DNA of 64,000 bases from the NCBI RefSeq assembly GCF_020554845.1, contig NZ_JAJCIA010000005.1:62001-126000 (forward strand). The letters are read 5' to 3'. Position numbers and translations under genes: made by a program. The DNA comes from Blautia faecis. GTDB lineage: Bacteria > Bacillota > Clostridia > Lachnospirales > Lachnospiraceae. Under the pieces are notes generated by a model, which saw nothing but the letters and a program-made list of their open reading frames with translations, ran no database searches and was not told where the DNA came from. This document shows, piece after piece, positions 34,914 through 43,555 of this stretch (positions are counted from its first letter, which is position 1; each line of letters begins with the position of its first letter).

Positions 34914-36872
34914 TTATGCTCCTTTTGCCTGATTTAATGCATTTCTAAATGCCTGAATAAATCCCTGGGAGGAATATGTGCATCCAGATACTGTATCTAC
35001 ACTGTCTGCGGACTGCTTTCCCATAACCTGTCCAAGAATTCCCTCCCAGGCTGTATCTGCATATTCTTCATCATCATAGGAAAAATAAGTTGCTCCCACA
35101 ATCTGTCCTCCGGATATTGTTACGGTAACCTGTACACTGTCTGGTCCGTCATTGCCTTCTCCAATGCCAGTGTAGGTTCCATCTGTATATGCACCAGCAG
35201 GCACAGGCGTGGGTTCTGGCGTAGCTGTCGGTTCCGGCGTCACAGAATTCTCCGGTGTATCCGTCGGTTCCGGTGCAGAAGTTGGCGCTGGCGTTTCAGT
35301 AGGCTCTGGTACAGCTGTAGGCTCCGGTGCAGTCGTTGGTTCCGGAACAGAAGTCGGCTTTGGCGTATTTGTGGGTTCTGGCTTCTCGGTGGAATCCGGC
35401 GCCTCAGTGGGCTCTGGCGTTACTGAAGGCTGTACCTCTGTATTTTTTGCCTGCTCCAATGCTATTTTGGACGCATCCAGAATTCCCATAGAAGAAAATG
35501 TTGCACCACTTACAGTGTCAATTCCTTCTGTACTCTGCTTTTCCAGTATTTTAGGCTGTATGGATCTCCATGCCTTATTGAAAAAGCTTCTGGTATCTGA
35601 GTTTGTATTGGTTACTTCCGTAATTTTTCCGTCTTTAATTGTCAGTGTTATGTTAACCTTTCCAGAATATCCCATTGCAGACCCTGTATAGGTACCATCT
35701 TTCAAAAGCTTTACAACCGGCTGTTCATCTGACGGATTATCCGGAGTCTTGGTAGGATGTGGAATCTCCGTTGGAATTGGTGTTACAGTTTCATCAGGTA
35801 CAGTAGTCGGGGTTGGAGTTATATCTTCTTCCTTTGAGTCTGTAGTTCCTGATTGATCAGCCTTTGAAAGAGCCTGGGATAAAGCTCCAAGAATTCCATT
35901 GGAAGAAAATGTTGCACCACTTACAGTATCAATTTCAGAAGTACTCTGTCTGGAAATCACATTGGACTTGATTGTTTTCCATGCTTTATTAAAAAATTCA
36001 GGTGTGTCTGTATTTGTGTTGCTTATTTTTTTGATTTTTCCATTTTTTATTGTAACCTTTACCGTTACGATTCCATCAAAGCTTTCTGCCTGTCCCTCAT
36101 ATACGCCATCTTTATAGCTGACAGAAGTATCTTTCTTCGGTTTCTTTGCAGGTTTTGGCGTTGGAGTTGGTGTGGCAGCCGGTGTGGCAGAATCACTGTT
36201 TCCTGCCTGTGAAAGGGCATTCTGTACTGCCTGGATAATCCCGTTTGAGGAATAAGTTGCACCGCTGACTGCATCCACATTCGGGGACTGGCTTGATAAA
36301 ACCTTACTTACAACGCCCTGTGCAGAGGCAAAATAAGAGCCTGTTTCTCCAGAGGCACTCAATATATCAACAGCTGTGATTTTCCCACCTGATACAGTTA
36401 CCTGTACGGTAATCGTTCCTCCAAAGCCAGTACCGCTGCCCTGATAAGTTCCATCTTTATAGCCGCCTTCTGGAACTTCTGTAGTTGGTGTAGTGGTGGA
36501 GCCCTGACCTACCCCTGAAGATGCAGCCGTTTTTACTGGAAGGGTCTTTGAGCTTCCTTTTTTTATACCACTTTTTTTCTTTGAAATTTTGGAGGTTTTT
36601 TTCTTTGAAGATGATGATGTATTTTTGCCTGCTTTCAGCAGACTCTCCTCTTTTGCCTCGTCATCTGCTGCCTCATAGGAATAGGCTGTTTTCAGAAGCG
36701 ATTCCAGATCCTGGGATTTTACAACCTCTCTGGTTTCAGCAGTCACTTCTTTTCCACTGCTGCCAGCCTGAGCACCTGCTGCAGCCACAGCCGCAATAAC
36801 CACTGCTGCTGGAGCAAGTTTCACCAGATTCTTTTTTTCAAAAGGATTCTTATCACTGTCTCGTTTTTTCAT
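34914..36872 (-). CDS. Secreted protein with four FMN_bind domains
   Basis: A 652-residue exported protein. The N-terminal hydrophobic stretch LVKLAPAAVVIAAVAAAG is a signal or anchor, followed by a Lys/Ser-rich region. Four FMN_bind domains lie at about 138-223, 254-335, 390-472 and 562-648, with motifs DAVSGATYSS, DTVSGATFSS, DTVSGATFSS and DTVSGCTYSS; the fourth has Cys for Ala. Pro/Thr/Glu linkers (TPEPTEAPD style), longest between domains 3 and 4, could span the cell wall. The ATG at 36872 has CAGGAG; the longer frame to 36974 is unsupported. It resembles multi-flavinylated EET proteins such as PplA. Confidence 0.87.
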   Translation of the reverse strand: MKKRDSDKNPFEKKNLVKLAPAAVVIAAVAAAGAQAGSSGKEVTAETREVVKSQDLESLLKTAYSYEAADDEAKEESLLKAGKNTSSSSKKKTSKISKKKSGIKKGSSKTLPVKTAASSGVGQGSTTTPTTEVPEGGYKDGTYQGSGTGFGGTITVQVTVSGGKITAVDILSASGETGSYFASAQGVVSKVLSSQSPNVDAVSGATYSSNGIIQAVQNALSQAGNSDSATPAATPTPTPKPAKKPKKDTSVSYKDGVYEGQAESFDGIVTVKVTIKNGKIKKISNTNTDTPEFFNKAWKTIKSNVISRQSTSEIDTVSGATFSSNGILGALSQALSKADQSGTTDSKEEDITPTPTTVPDETVTPIPTEIPHPTKTPDNPSDEQPVVKLLKDGTYTGSAMGYSGKVNITLTIKDGKITEVTNTNSDTRSFFNKAWRSIQPKILEKQSTEGIDTVSGATFSSMGILDASKIALEQAKNTEVQPSVTPEPTEAPDSTEKPEPTNTPKPTSVPEPTTAPEPTAVPEPTETPAPTSAPEPTDTPENSVTPEPTATPEPTPVPAGAYTDGTYTGIGEGNDGPDSVQVTVTISGGQIVGATYFSYDDEEYADTAWEGILGQVMGKQSADSVDTVSGCTYSSQGFIQAFRNALNQAKGA

Positions 36873-36926
36873 GCTGTCTCCTGTTAAAATATGTAGCAAA
36901 TTAAATTTCTCTTTACAAGCAAAAGC

Positions 36927-36950
36927 AGGGGCTGTTAAAAACGGCCCCCG
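36927..36950 (-). terminator. Intercistronic hairpin after the surface protein gene
   Basis: On the minus strand GGGGCCGTTTTTAACAGCCCC forms a stem-loop followed by TGCTTTTGC. A partial terminator here would set the surface protein higher than the downstream redox genes. Confidence 0.45.
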
Positions 36951-37007
36951 TTCCTTTGCCTTGTTTTTGCACAAGTATTATTTGTTATCGTAAAAGCTTT
37001 GTAATCA

Positions 37008-40000
37008 TTATTTTACTTTTACTTTGAATTTCTTAGATACTCCATTACTTGTAACAGTGATGGTTGCAGTACCTTTCTTCTTACCTTTTACAACACCTTT
37101 TGCAGTAACAGTCGCTACTTTCTTGTTGCTGGACTTGTATGTTACTTTTCCGGATGGTGTTGCGGTTGCTTTGATTTTTACTGTTTTGCCTTTCTTGATT
37201 GTTGCAGAAGATTTTGCAAGCTTCAGAGAAGGTTTCTTAACCTGGATTACTACCTTCTTAGTGTAATTTCCAACCTTTACCGTAATGGTTGTCTTTCCCG
37301 CTTTTTTCGCTTTTACAACGCCTTTGGAAGAAACAGTAGCTACTTTCTTGTTGCTGGATGTAAATTTAACTTTTCCAGTTACATCATTTTTTACAACCGT
37401 AATGGTTGTAGATGTTTTTCCTTTGGTGTAAATTGTGGAAGCTTTTGCAGTTGCTGTAATTCCTTTGGCCGGTGCTGTAGTCGGTGCCGGAGTTGCAGTT
37501 GGCTGTGCAGGTGCTGCAGTTGGCTGTGCCGGGGCTGGTGTTGCAGTCGGCTGTGCCGGTGTTGCGGTTGGAGCCGGAGCCTTTACAAGCATGTTGAGAG
37601 CTTCTCTTAAATGTCCGATCTGCTCTTCTACGCCATAAGTTGTCTGATTCTTAATATTTGCAAGCATTTCCTCGCACTCTTCAAGCTCATTTGCAATGCT
37701 GTCTTTTGCAGCAGCCCAGCTCTCCGGAGTATAATCAGCCTCGTTCAGGGCTTTTGCTTCTGCGATAATGTTTTCCAGTGGCGTGGAATCTGCATCACCT
37801 GCAGGTTTTGCAATATTCTCAGCTGTTGCCTGGAATTTTACAACGTAATCCTGGTATCCAAGGGCATGAACAGTAAGGATCCAGTAACCAGTTCCGTCAG
37901 TTCCTTCCGGAAGCTTGCATCTTCCAGATTCTGTAAGACCAAGCTGGATACCCATCATTTTATGCATCCAGTTATCAGCTGCAAATTTTGTTCCATAGTT
38001 TGCAAGTCTGTTTGTATAAGTGGAATCATTTCCATAATATGCCCACTCAACAGACTGCATATGTGCACCAAGATCGCCATAGTTTCCAGTCAGGTCAACT
38101 CTCAGGAACTCACCATAAGAACCATTTCCAGGTTTTACAGTTGCTGTAATTCCGTCTGCCACTTTCAGCTCTGCATCTTTGATACCAGACTCAGTTCCGT
38201 TCTGTCTTGCTCCGATTACAAAGCTTCCGTCTTCAGCTTTTGTAACTTTTTTCAAACCATTTGTATTTGCAGTTACATTTGCAACAGCTTCATAGGATTT
38301 CAGTTCTTTCTCGCCATAACCGCCGATCAGCTGTCCGCCATTTTTTACAATTGTATGGCTTTCTGCAAAAGCAGCAAGGTCAGCTCTCTTAATCTCAACC
38401 GGTACATATTTCAGTCCAGTTACGGTATATCCGGTTACATTGTTCCGGTTAAATACTTCTGATGTTCCATCGGCATAATAAACTGTTTTTCCGTCTGCGC
38501 TCCAGTGGGAAACTGTTTTTCCATTAAGAACCGCGATTGCCTGGAAGCTTCCTCTGTGAAGGCCATGGTTTGCAGTTGCTCTTGTTACAGCATCAAATGC
38601 TCCAAGGTCTGACTCACCTCTTCTGTCTTTTTCTTCAGAAGAAGCGGTGGAGCCTGCATTGTATACATCCTCGGAAGACCAGTATTCAGCCCATGTAAGA
38701 CCTGCGTATACATATACGTTTTCGTTGTAAACAAATGTTACATCTGGGTATCCGGCAGCACTTACAACTACTGTATCTCCATCGTTTACAGCTGTTTTAG
38801 AATAATCAAGAGTTCCATCCTCCTGAACAATCTTCACAGCACCTTTTCCGCTTGCAGCATACTCTTGGTCACCAATTTTTACTTTTGAAACTGTTTTGGT
38901 AAATGCAACAAACTGCTCAGCGGTAATATCTGCCGCAGCAACCAGTTTTCCTTCATACTCATCATAGGAAGCCATTACAGTATCTGTTGTTGCTGTAAAA
39001 GTAGCGCTGACAGGAGCATATTTTCCATTTGCATCGGAAATTGTCAGAGTATGTGTTCCAGGTGTAAGATTTGTAACCTTTACTCCTGTCTCTGTTGTCG
39101 CTGCTTCCACATCATCAACTGCATATTTCTTTGAATAATCAGATGGAAGTGCTTCAGATAATTCAACTTTAACCTCTGCATCTGTTACCTTGATGTTGTC
39201 AACGGTTGCACTGACACCTGTTTTTACCGGAACATAAGTATCTGGAATATCAAAATTAATTTCCCCCTTATCCGTATAGTACGTTACGCTGGAAATAGTT
39301 TTTCCCATCATGGATTTGTAGTGATCAGAGCTTATTGGGCAACCGTGAGATTCTGTTGTAAAGCCGGTGCTCCATGCAAGTTCTTTTCCTTTCCAGATAT
39401 TCTCAAGATGACGGAGTGCATAAGTGGTTCCGTCTGTTGTATTGATGATTACACCATAAATCTTATCACCATTAGATGCATTTACTACTGCCTTTACTGC
39501 TGTCTCATCCAGCTCAAGCTGATAATCTCCATATTTGGAATTAAGCTTTAATTCAGCATTCACACTAACATTCTGTTCGGACATTCCCTGAACAGCGCCA
39601 AAAGAAATATTTTCGTTCTCATCTACGCTCATTTCCTTGTAATATGCAGGAGTTTCTGCCGGAACATAATAAGTATAGCTTGGCTGTTCAATAAGAGCCG
39701 CTGCACCAGTATATGTATTAGTACTTACCTGGCCTTTCATGTTCGTAGTAATCTCTATAGTAGTGCTGTCTGTAATCTGTTTAAAATTTTCCAAATCAGA
39801 AGCTTTATTCACTTTTACCGGAAAAGTAACACCTGCAAGTTCATTTCCTTCCGCGCTTGTATGATAAGCAGCATTTCCATTCATCACGCCGCTCATCTTT
39901 GTTTTTGCTTTCGTCGCGGATGTAAATGCATCTACTTTTACATCATTGTTTTTCAACTCAGATCTGTAAAAAGCTTCATAGGGAATGTTCATCAGTACGA

Positions 40001-40370
40001 TCTGACCATCCTCCACTGTTTTCAAAGCTCCCGCTTCATTGTTGGTTTCGCCCTCAGTGTCTGCTAAAAAAGCATCTTCTGTGTCTCCGGTTTCACCATC
40101 CTCGAATCCAGACTCCTCTTCTGCGGCTTCTCCAGACTCAAAACCATCCTCTGTGTCTGTAGCAAAATCTGCTGAATCGTCAGCCTCTGATGATTCGTCA
40201 TAGTCGTCTGAAATCTCATCAGAACCATATGTAGTCTCCTCAGATACCTCAACAGCTACTTCTCCAGAAATAAAGTCCTCTGCCATAACTCCAACCGGTG
40301 AACTGGTCATCGCTACAGCTGCACTCATAATGATCGGAGCAATTTTTCTTAATAACTTTTTGTCAGCCAT
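37008..40370 (-). CDS. Large cell-surface protein: Tp47-like domains, Pro/Thr linker and two Big_2 domains
   Basis: A 1120-residue exported protein. Signal peptide IAPIIMSAAVAMTSSPVGVMA; an acidic Asp/Glu/Ser stretch to about residue 115; then a region like the Treponema Tp47 penicillin-binding lipoprotein (VLMNIPYEAFYRSEL, VDAFTSATKAKT, and later TTESHGCPISSDHYKSMMGK and GEINFDIPDTYVP). Near residue 930 a PTATPAQPTATPAP linker leads to two bacterial Ig-like (Big_2) domains (SSNKKVATVSSKGVVKAKK; SSNKKVATVTAKGVVKGKK). It is the first gene of the flavin/Fe-S operon. Its role is unknown; a wall-bound partner for the flavoproteins is possible. Confidence 0.8.
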   Translation of the reverse strand: MADKKLLRKIAPIIMSAAVAMTSSPVGVMAEDFISGEVAVEVSEETTYGSDEISDDYDESSEADDSADFATDTEDGFESGEAAEEESGFEDGETGDTEDAFLADTEGETNNEAGALKTVEDGQIVLMNIPYEAFYRSELKNNDVKVDAFTSATKAKTKMSGVMNGNAAYHTSAEGNELAGVTFPVKVNKASDLENFKQITDSTTIEITTNMKGQVSTNTYTGAAALIEQPSYTYYVPAETPAYYKEMSVDENENISFGAVQGMSEQNVSVNAELKLNSKYGDYQLELDETAVKAVVNASNGDKIYGVIINTTDGTTYALRHLENIWKGKELAWSTGFTTESHGCPISSDHYKSMMGKTISSVTYYTDKGEINFDIPDTYVPVKTGVSATVDNIKVTDAEVKVELSEALPSDYSKKYAVDDVEAATTETGVKVTNLTPGTHTLTISDANGKYAPVSATFTATTDTVMASYDEYEGKLVAAADITAEQFVAFTKTVSKVKIGDQEYAASGKGAVKIVQEDGTLDYSKTAVNDGDTVVVSAAGYPDVTFVYNENVYVYAGLTWAEYWSSEDVYNAGSTASSEEKDRRGESDLGAFDAVTRATANHGLHRGSFQAIAVLNGKTVSHWSADGKTVYYADGTSEVFNRNNVTGYTVTGLKYVPVEIKRADLAAFAESHTIVKNGGQLIGGYGEKELKSYEAVANVTANTNGLKKVTKAEDGSFVIGARQNGTESGIKDAELKVADGITATVKPGNGSYGEFLRVDLTGNYGDLGAHMQSVEWAYYGNDSTYTNRLANYGTKFAADNWMHKMMGIQLGLTESGRCKLPEGTDGTGYWILTVHALGYQDYVVKFQATAENIAKPAGDADSTPLENIIAEAKALNEADYTPESWAAAKDSIANELEECEEMLANIKNQTTYGVEEQIGHLREALNMLVKAPAPTATPAQPTATPAPAQPTAAPAQPTATPAPTTAPAKGITATAKASTIYTKGKTSTTITVVKNDVTGKVKFTSSNKKVATVSSKGVVKAKKAGKTTITVKVGNYTKKVVIQVKKPSLKLAKSSATIKKGKTVKIKATATPSGKVTYKSSNKKVATVTAKGVVKGKKKGTATITVTSNGVSKKFKVKVK

Positions 40371-40418
40371 TCTCTTCCTCCTTGTTTAACTATTATTAGT
40401 GTTTTCTAATCTTTGTTT

Positions 40419-40447
40419 ATTTTACAGAATTGTGTTAGAAATGTCTA
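40419..40447 (-). promoter_or_regulatory. Promoter of the surface-protein / flavin operon
   Basis: On the minus strand TAGACA, 17 bp, TAAAAT, 49 bases before the start codon. A good vegetative match. No Fur box was seen. Confidence 0.65.
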
Positions 40448-40604
40448 TCTATTTTTAGTTTAGACATTGCACTTTTTTTATCAACAAGAGGGGCTGTTTC
40501 GTATATCAACATGCTGATTCCGTCTCCATATTTTATATAAAAAATGCTTTCCTCTCTTTAGGCATAATGATATCGCTTACAGACATCATCCCCCCATTTG
40601 CAGC

Positions 40605-40652
40605 AAAAAAGAATCCAGGCACGGAAGTCTTCTTACTTCTATACCTGGATTC
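40605..40652 (-). terminator. Terminator after the DapF-like gene
   Basis: On the minus strand GAATCCAGGTAT pairs with GTGCCTGGATTC around a smaller hairpin, followed by TTTTTT. Confidence 0.8.
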
Positions 40653-40785
40653 TCCTACATTGAAAATTAAGCAACTGCCATATTGACTTGTCTGATTTTT
40701 CATCTGCTGCTCCTACGTCAGTCGCCGTAGCTACCGCTACACAGCCCCGGCCGTTGGGATGCGCCATATGCACCATATTTTCTTT

Positions 40786-41634
40786 CTATGAGAAAAAGCT
40801 CTCAGCCACGCTCATCTCCGCAATATATCCAACAGTTCCTGTCATAAAAATAGTTCCGTCTTCTTTAATGTCGATCTGGATCATACCACCTGGCTGGTTT
40901 ACATTGATTCTGTTTTCCATCCGACCTTTTCGGTAGGCTGCAATGGCTGCCGCACAGCTTCCTGTACCGGAAGCTTTTGTATAACCGGAGCCACGCTCCC
41001 AGATCTCGATATCCAGATTTCCTTTATCAATCTGGCGGCAGATCTGCAGGTTCACTCTTTCCGGGAACTCATCTGCATTTTCCACATATGGCCCCAGCTC
41101 CCTTACTTTTTCCTGAGATACTTGATCCATGAAAATAATGCAGTGTGGATTTCCTACTGTGAGACAAGTTGCCTTGTATTCTTTCTTGTTAAATGTAAAT
41201 GGCTCATCGATCACCTCACGCACCTCGCCAGTTACCGGAATCTCTCTGGAAAGGAAAGAGGCTTTGCCCATATTTACGCGGAACTCTGTCGCTCTGGCAT
41301 TCAGACACTCTACTTCGATTGTTCCGGATAAAGTCTCAATGGCAAATTTTTTCTCTGTAACATACTCATTGTCCATAAGATATTTTGCAAAAATACAGAC
41401 ACCGTTTCCACTGATTGCAGCTTCACTTCCATCGGAATTAAAAATACGCATTCCCATTTTTCCGTTAATGTCAACTGGTCCGTAAAGCACACCATCCGCT
41501 CCAAGTCCGAACCCCCGCTGGCAAAGAAGCGCAACTTTTTTACCCTGCAGCTGAAGCTGGTTTTTCTTCGCATCCAGTACCAGATAATCATTTCCAAAGC
41601 CCTGATATTTTGTCATGATAATGCTGTCTCTCAT
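40786..41634 (-). CDS. Diaminopimelate-epimerase-like protein lacking both catalytic cysteines
   Basis: A 282-residue protein of the two-domain DapF fold and normal length. N-terminal KYQGFGNDYLVLDA, NPHCIIF near 155 and the ERGSGYTKASGTGSCAAA region near 225 place it in the family. DapF uses two cysteines, in [MQ]CGNGxRC and ACGTGxCA. Here the first reads ISGNGVCIF and the second ASGTGSCA, so both catalytic Cys are Ser (codons AGT and TCC). It may be an epimerase or racemase of changed specificity, or a different isomerase. The ATG at 41634 is chosen from an AAAGGA box. Confidence 0.8.
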   Translation of the reverse strand: MRDSIIMTKYQGFGNDYLVLDAKKNQLQLQGKKVALLCQRGFGLGADGVLYGPVDINGKMGMRIFNSDGSEAAISGNGVCIFAKYLMDNEYVTEKKFAIETLSGTIEVECLNARATEFRVNMGKASFLSREIPVTGEVREVIDEPFTFNKKEYKATCLTVGNPHCIIFMDQVSQEKVRELGPYVENADEFPERVNLQICRQIDKGNLDIEIWERGSGYTKASGTGSCAAAIAAYRKGRMENRINVNQPGGMIQIDIKEDGTIFMTGTVGYIAEMSVAESFFS

Positions 41635-41885
41635 TGTTTTCAATTCCTTTCTGACGAAGCGCCCGTGATCTTTTTTCTCAAATCACATCTTATATATCCA
41701 GTATAGCGTTTATTTTTCCCATGTACATAGAATAACTTGCGAAATATATTGCAAAAAATGCGGTATTTCAATTATAATAAAGTCATATTTCAAGCGCAGA
41801 ATTGAATTATGACGCTACGCAAACGTAGCTGCAAGCAAAGTTTGCGGTTCCATACACACTATAGTAAAAACAGGAGCCATAACAT

Positions 41886-42731
41886 ATGAATTCTTTCAAT
41901 GAGCCTACTGAAAAAACCGGCTATCTGGAGCAGGATTTCCGGCTTTTTCACATCAAGGATCAGACCAAGCGAGAATTTTCCTACCATTATCATGATTTTC
42001 ACAAGGTGATCATCTTTCTTTCCGGAAAGGCAGCCTACCACATTGAGGGAAAGTCCTACTACCTGAAGCCCTGGGACATTCTCCTCGTGAACCGTCACGC
42101 CATCCACAAACCGGAAATTGATTTTTCGGTTCCATACGAACGTTTTGTACTATGGATCCGCGACGACATCAAATCCACAGAACTACTCCGCTGTTTTCAG
42201 AAGGCGATTGACCGGAGTTACAATCTAATCCGTCTGGACTCTGACACTCAGGAAAAATTAAAGCAGCTTCTCTACGAACTGGAAGCTGCCCTGAAAGACG
42301 AAAAATTTGGAAGCGAGCTTCTTGGCTCAGCTCTTTTCACCCAGTTCATGGTTTATGTAAACCGCATTTTTCTGGAAAAGCAGTACATTTATGACGCTCA
42401 TTCCTACAGCAGTGATTCCCAGATAGAAGAGCTTCTACGTTATATTAACCACAACCTTACTGAAGATCTTTCCATTGAGACCCTTGCACGGAAATACTAC
42501 CTGAGCAAGTATCACATGATGCGGAAATTCAAGGAGGAAACCGGTTACACCGTCCACAACTACATCATTAGCAAGCGCCTTCTTCTCGCCCGCACAAAAA
42601 TTTCCGAAGGCACCCCCATCCTGAAGGCCGCCCAGTTAAGCGGCTTCTCCGACTATACCACCTTCTCCCGGGCCTATAAAAAACAATTTGGCACCGGGCC
42701 AAGCCAGACAATATTATTGCTATTTAGTTGA
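41886..42731 (+). CDS. AraC-family transcriptional regulator with cupin domain
   Basis: A 281-residue regulator. The N-terminal cupin has EFSYHYHDFHKVIIFLSGKAA and the metal- or ligand-facing GKSYYLKPWDILLVNRHAIHKP. The C-terminal AraC domain has LSIETLARKYYLSKYHMMRKFKEETG (LSIETLARKYYLSKYHMM) and ILKAAQLSGFSDYTTFSRAY. AGGAG lies 9 bases before the ATG. It is divergent from the DapF-like gene and its target cannot be told. Confidence 0.87.
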   Translation: MNSFNEPTEKTGYLEQDFRLFHIKDQTKREFSYHYHDFHKVIIFLSGKAAYHIEGKSYYLKPWDILLVNRHAIHKPEIDFSVPYERFVLWIRDDIKSTELLRCFQKAIDRSYNLIRLDSDTQEKLKQLLYELEAALKDEKFGSELLGSALFTQFMVYVNRIFLEKQYIYDAHSYSSDSQIEELLRYINHNLTEDLSIETLARKYYLSKYHMMRKFKEETGYTVHNYIISKRLLLARTKISEGTPILKAAQLSGFSDYTTFSRAYKKQFGTGPSQTILLLFS

Positions 42732-42748
42732 TTAAAAGTTCTTCAATG

Positions 42749-42940
42749 CGGACGCATTTGGACAATGTGTATTACTCACTCGCCGGCGCAACGCTCCAGC
42801 AAACTAATCGCTAACTGCGACTAATGCGTTCGGGAGAGCCCTCACGCATAAGTCTCCGTAAGCGCTGGATTTCGCTTACGCTAAGAGCGCGCCTGAAATG
42901 GCTCGCTGGAGTAATACACATTGCCCAAATGCTGTGTGTC
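42749..42940 (+). repeat. Structured repeat family B, copy 2
   Basis: The outer arms GGACAATGTGTATTACTC and GAGTAATACACATTGCCC pair. Inner stem GCTAACTGCGACTAA with TAAGTCTCCGTAAGC; apex TGCGT/ACGCA capped by TCGGGAGAGCCCTC. It lies just after the AraC gene. Confidence 0.8.
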
Positions 42941-42960
42941 GGCTGGAACTGAGGTTATTT

Positions 42961-43251
42961 AGGAACTTTTAACGAGGGGAGGGGGAGTGATTGGTTTCCC
43001 GATACTTTCTTACCAATGATAGATTAGGTAAAACCAATAAAGCTGCGAAGTATCAACCATCTAAATGGGGTATTGAAGACACATAAAATAATATGTCAAG
43101 TTCTTTGTTTGCAAAACAGCCCTAAGAATGTGCAAATACTTCATAGAAATTATAAAAGCCGCTAATTTCCGGCAAAATTCCCATAAACTTTTGTTTCCGA
43201 TACAGTATAGGGAAACCAGTCACTCACCCTCCCCACCTGTTGAAAGTTCCT
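42961..43251. repeat. Inverted-repeat element, family C (MITE-like)
   Basis: A 291 bp unit with long terminal inverted repeats: AGGAACTTTTAACGAGGGGA and GGGGAGTGATTGGTTTCCC at the left match, inverted, GGGAAACCAGTCACTCACCC and TCCCCACCTGTTGAAAGTTC at the right. The A/T-rich centre carries no gene. It sits exactly between two inverted family B copies. Confidence 0.7.
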
Positions 43252-43274
43252 ATGTACAGATAAGTCCCATCCAG

Positions 43275-43466
43275 TACACAGCATTCGGGCAATGGTGATT
43301 GCTCTAGCGAGCCATTTCAGGCGCGGTTTTAGCGTAGGCGAAATCCACTGCTTACGGAGACTTAATCGTGAAGGCTCTCCTGAACGATTTAGTCGCAGTT
43401 AGCAGTTAGTTCGCTGGAGCGTTGCGCCGGCGAGTGAGCAATCACCATTGTCCGAATGCGTCCGCC
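43275..43466 (-). repeat. Structured repeat family B, copy 3 (inverted)
   Basis: On the minus strand the outer arms GGACAATGGTGATTGCTC and GAGCAATCACCATTGCCC pair. Inner stem CTGCTAACTGCGACTAA with TAAGTCTCCGTAAGCAG; apex ATCGT/ACGAT capped by TCAGGAGAGCCTTC. Confidence 0.8.
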
Positions 43467-43555
43467 TTGAACAACTTTCAACACACTAAATAGCAAAAGA
43501 GCGAATTTCCAAGACCTCCCGCCTCTGGAAATTCGCTCTCTCTAGTCACTCTGAT

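Larger units (their letters stand above)
40371..40785. other. Intergenic region upstream of the surface-protein operon
   Basis: Contains the AAGGAGGAAG ribosome site and promoter of the surface protein, and the dapF-like terminator. Around 40700-40770 lie short palindromic words (GTCGCCGTAGCTACCGCTAC) resembling the interior of repeat family A. No gene was seen. Confidence 0.5.

Noticed and set aside
35209..35691. A 160-residue Gly/Ser/Val-rich frame on the plus strand
   Set aside because: It is the complement of the Pro/Thr linker of the four-FMN_bind protein, not a separate gene.
42732..43555. Regular short-spaced repeats suggesting a CRISPR array
   Set aside because: The repeats are long and inverted rather than direct with unique spacers, and no cas gene is present.
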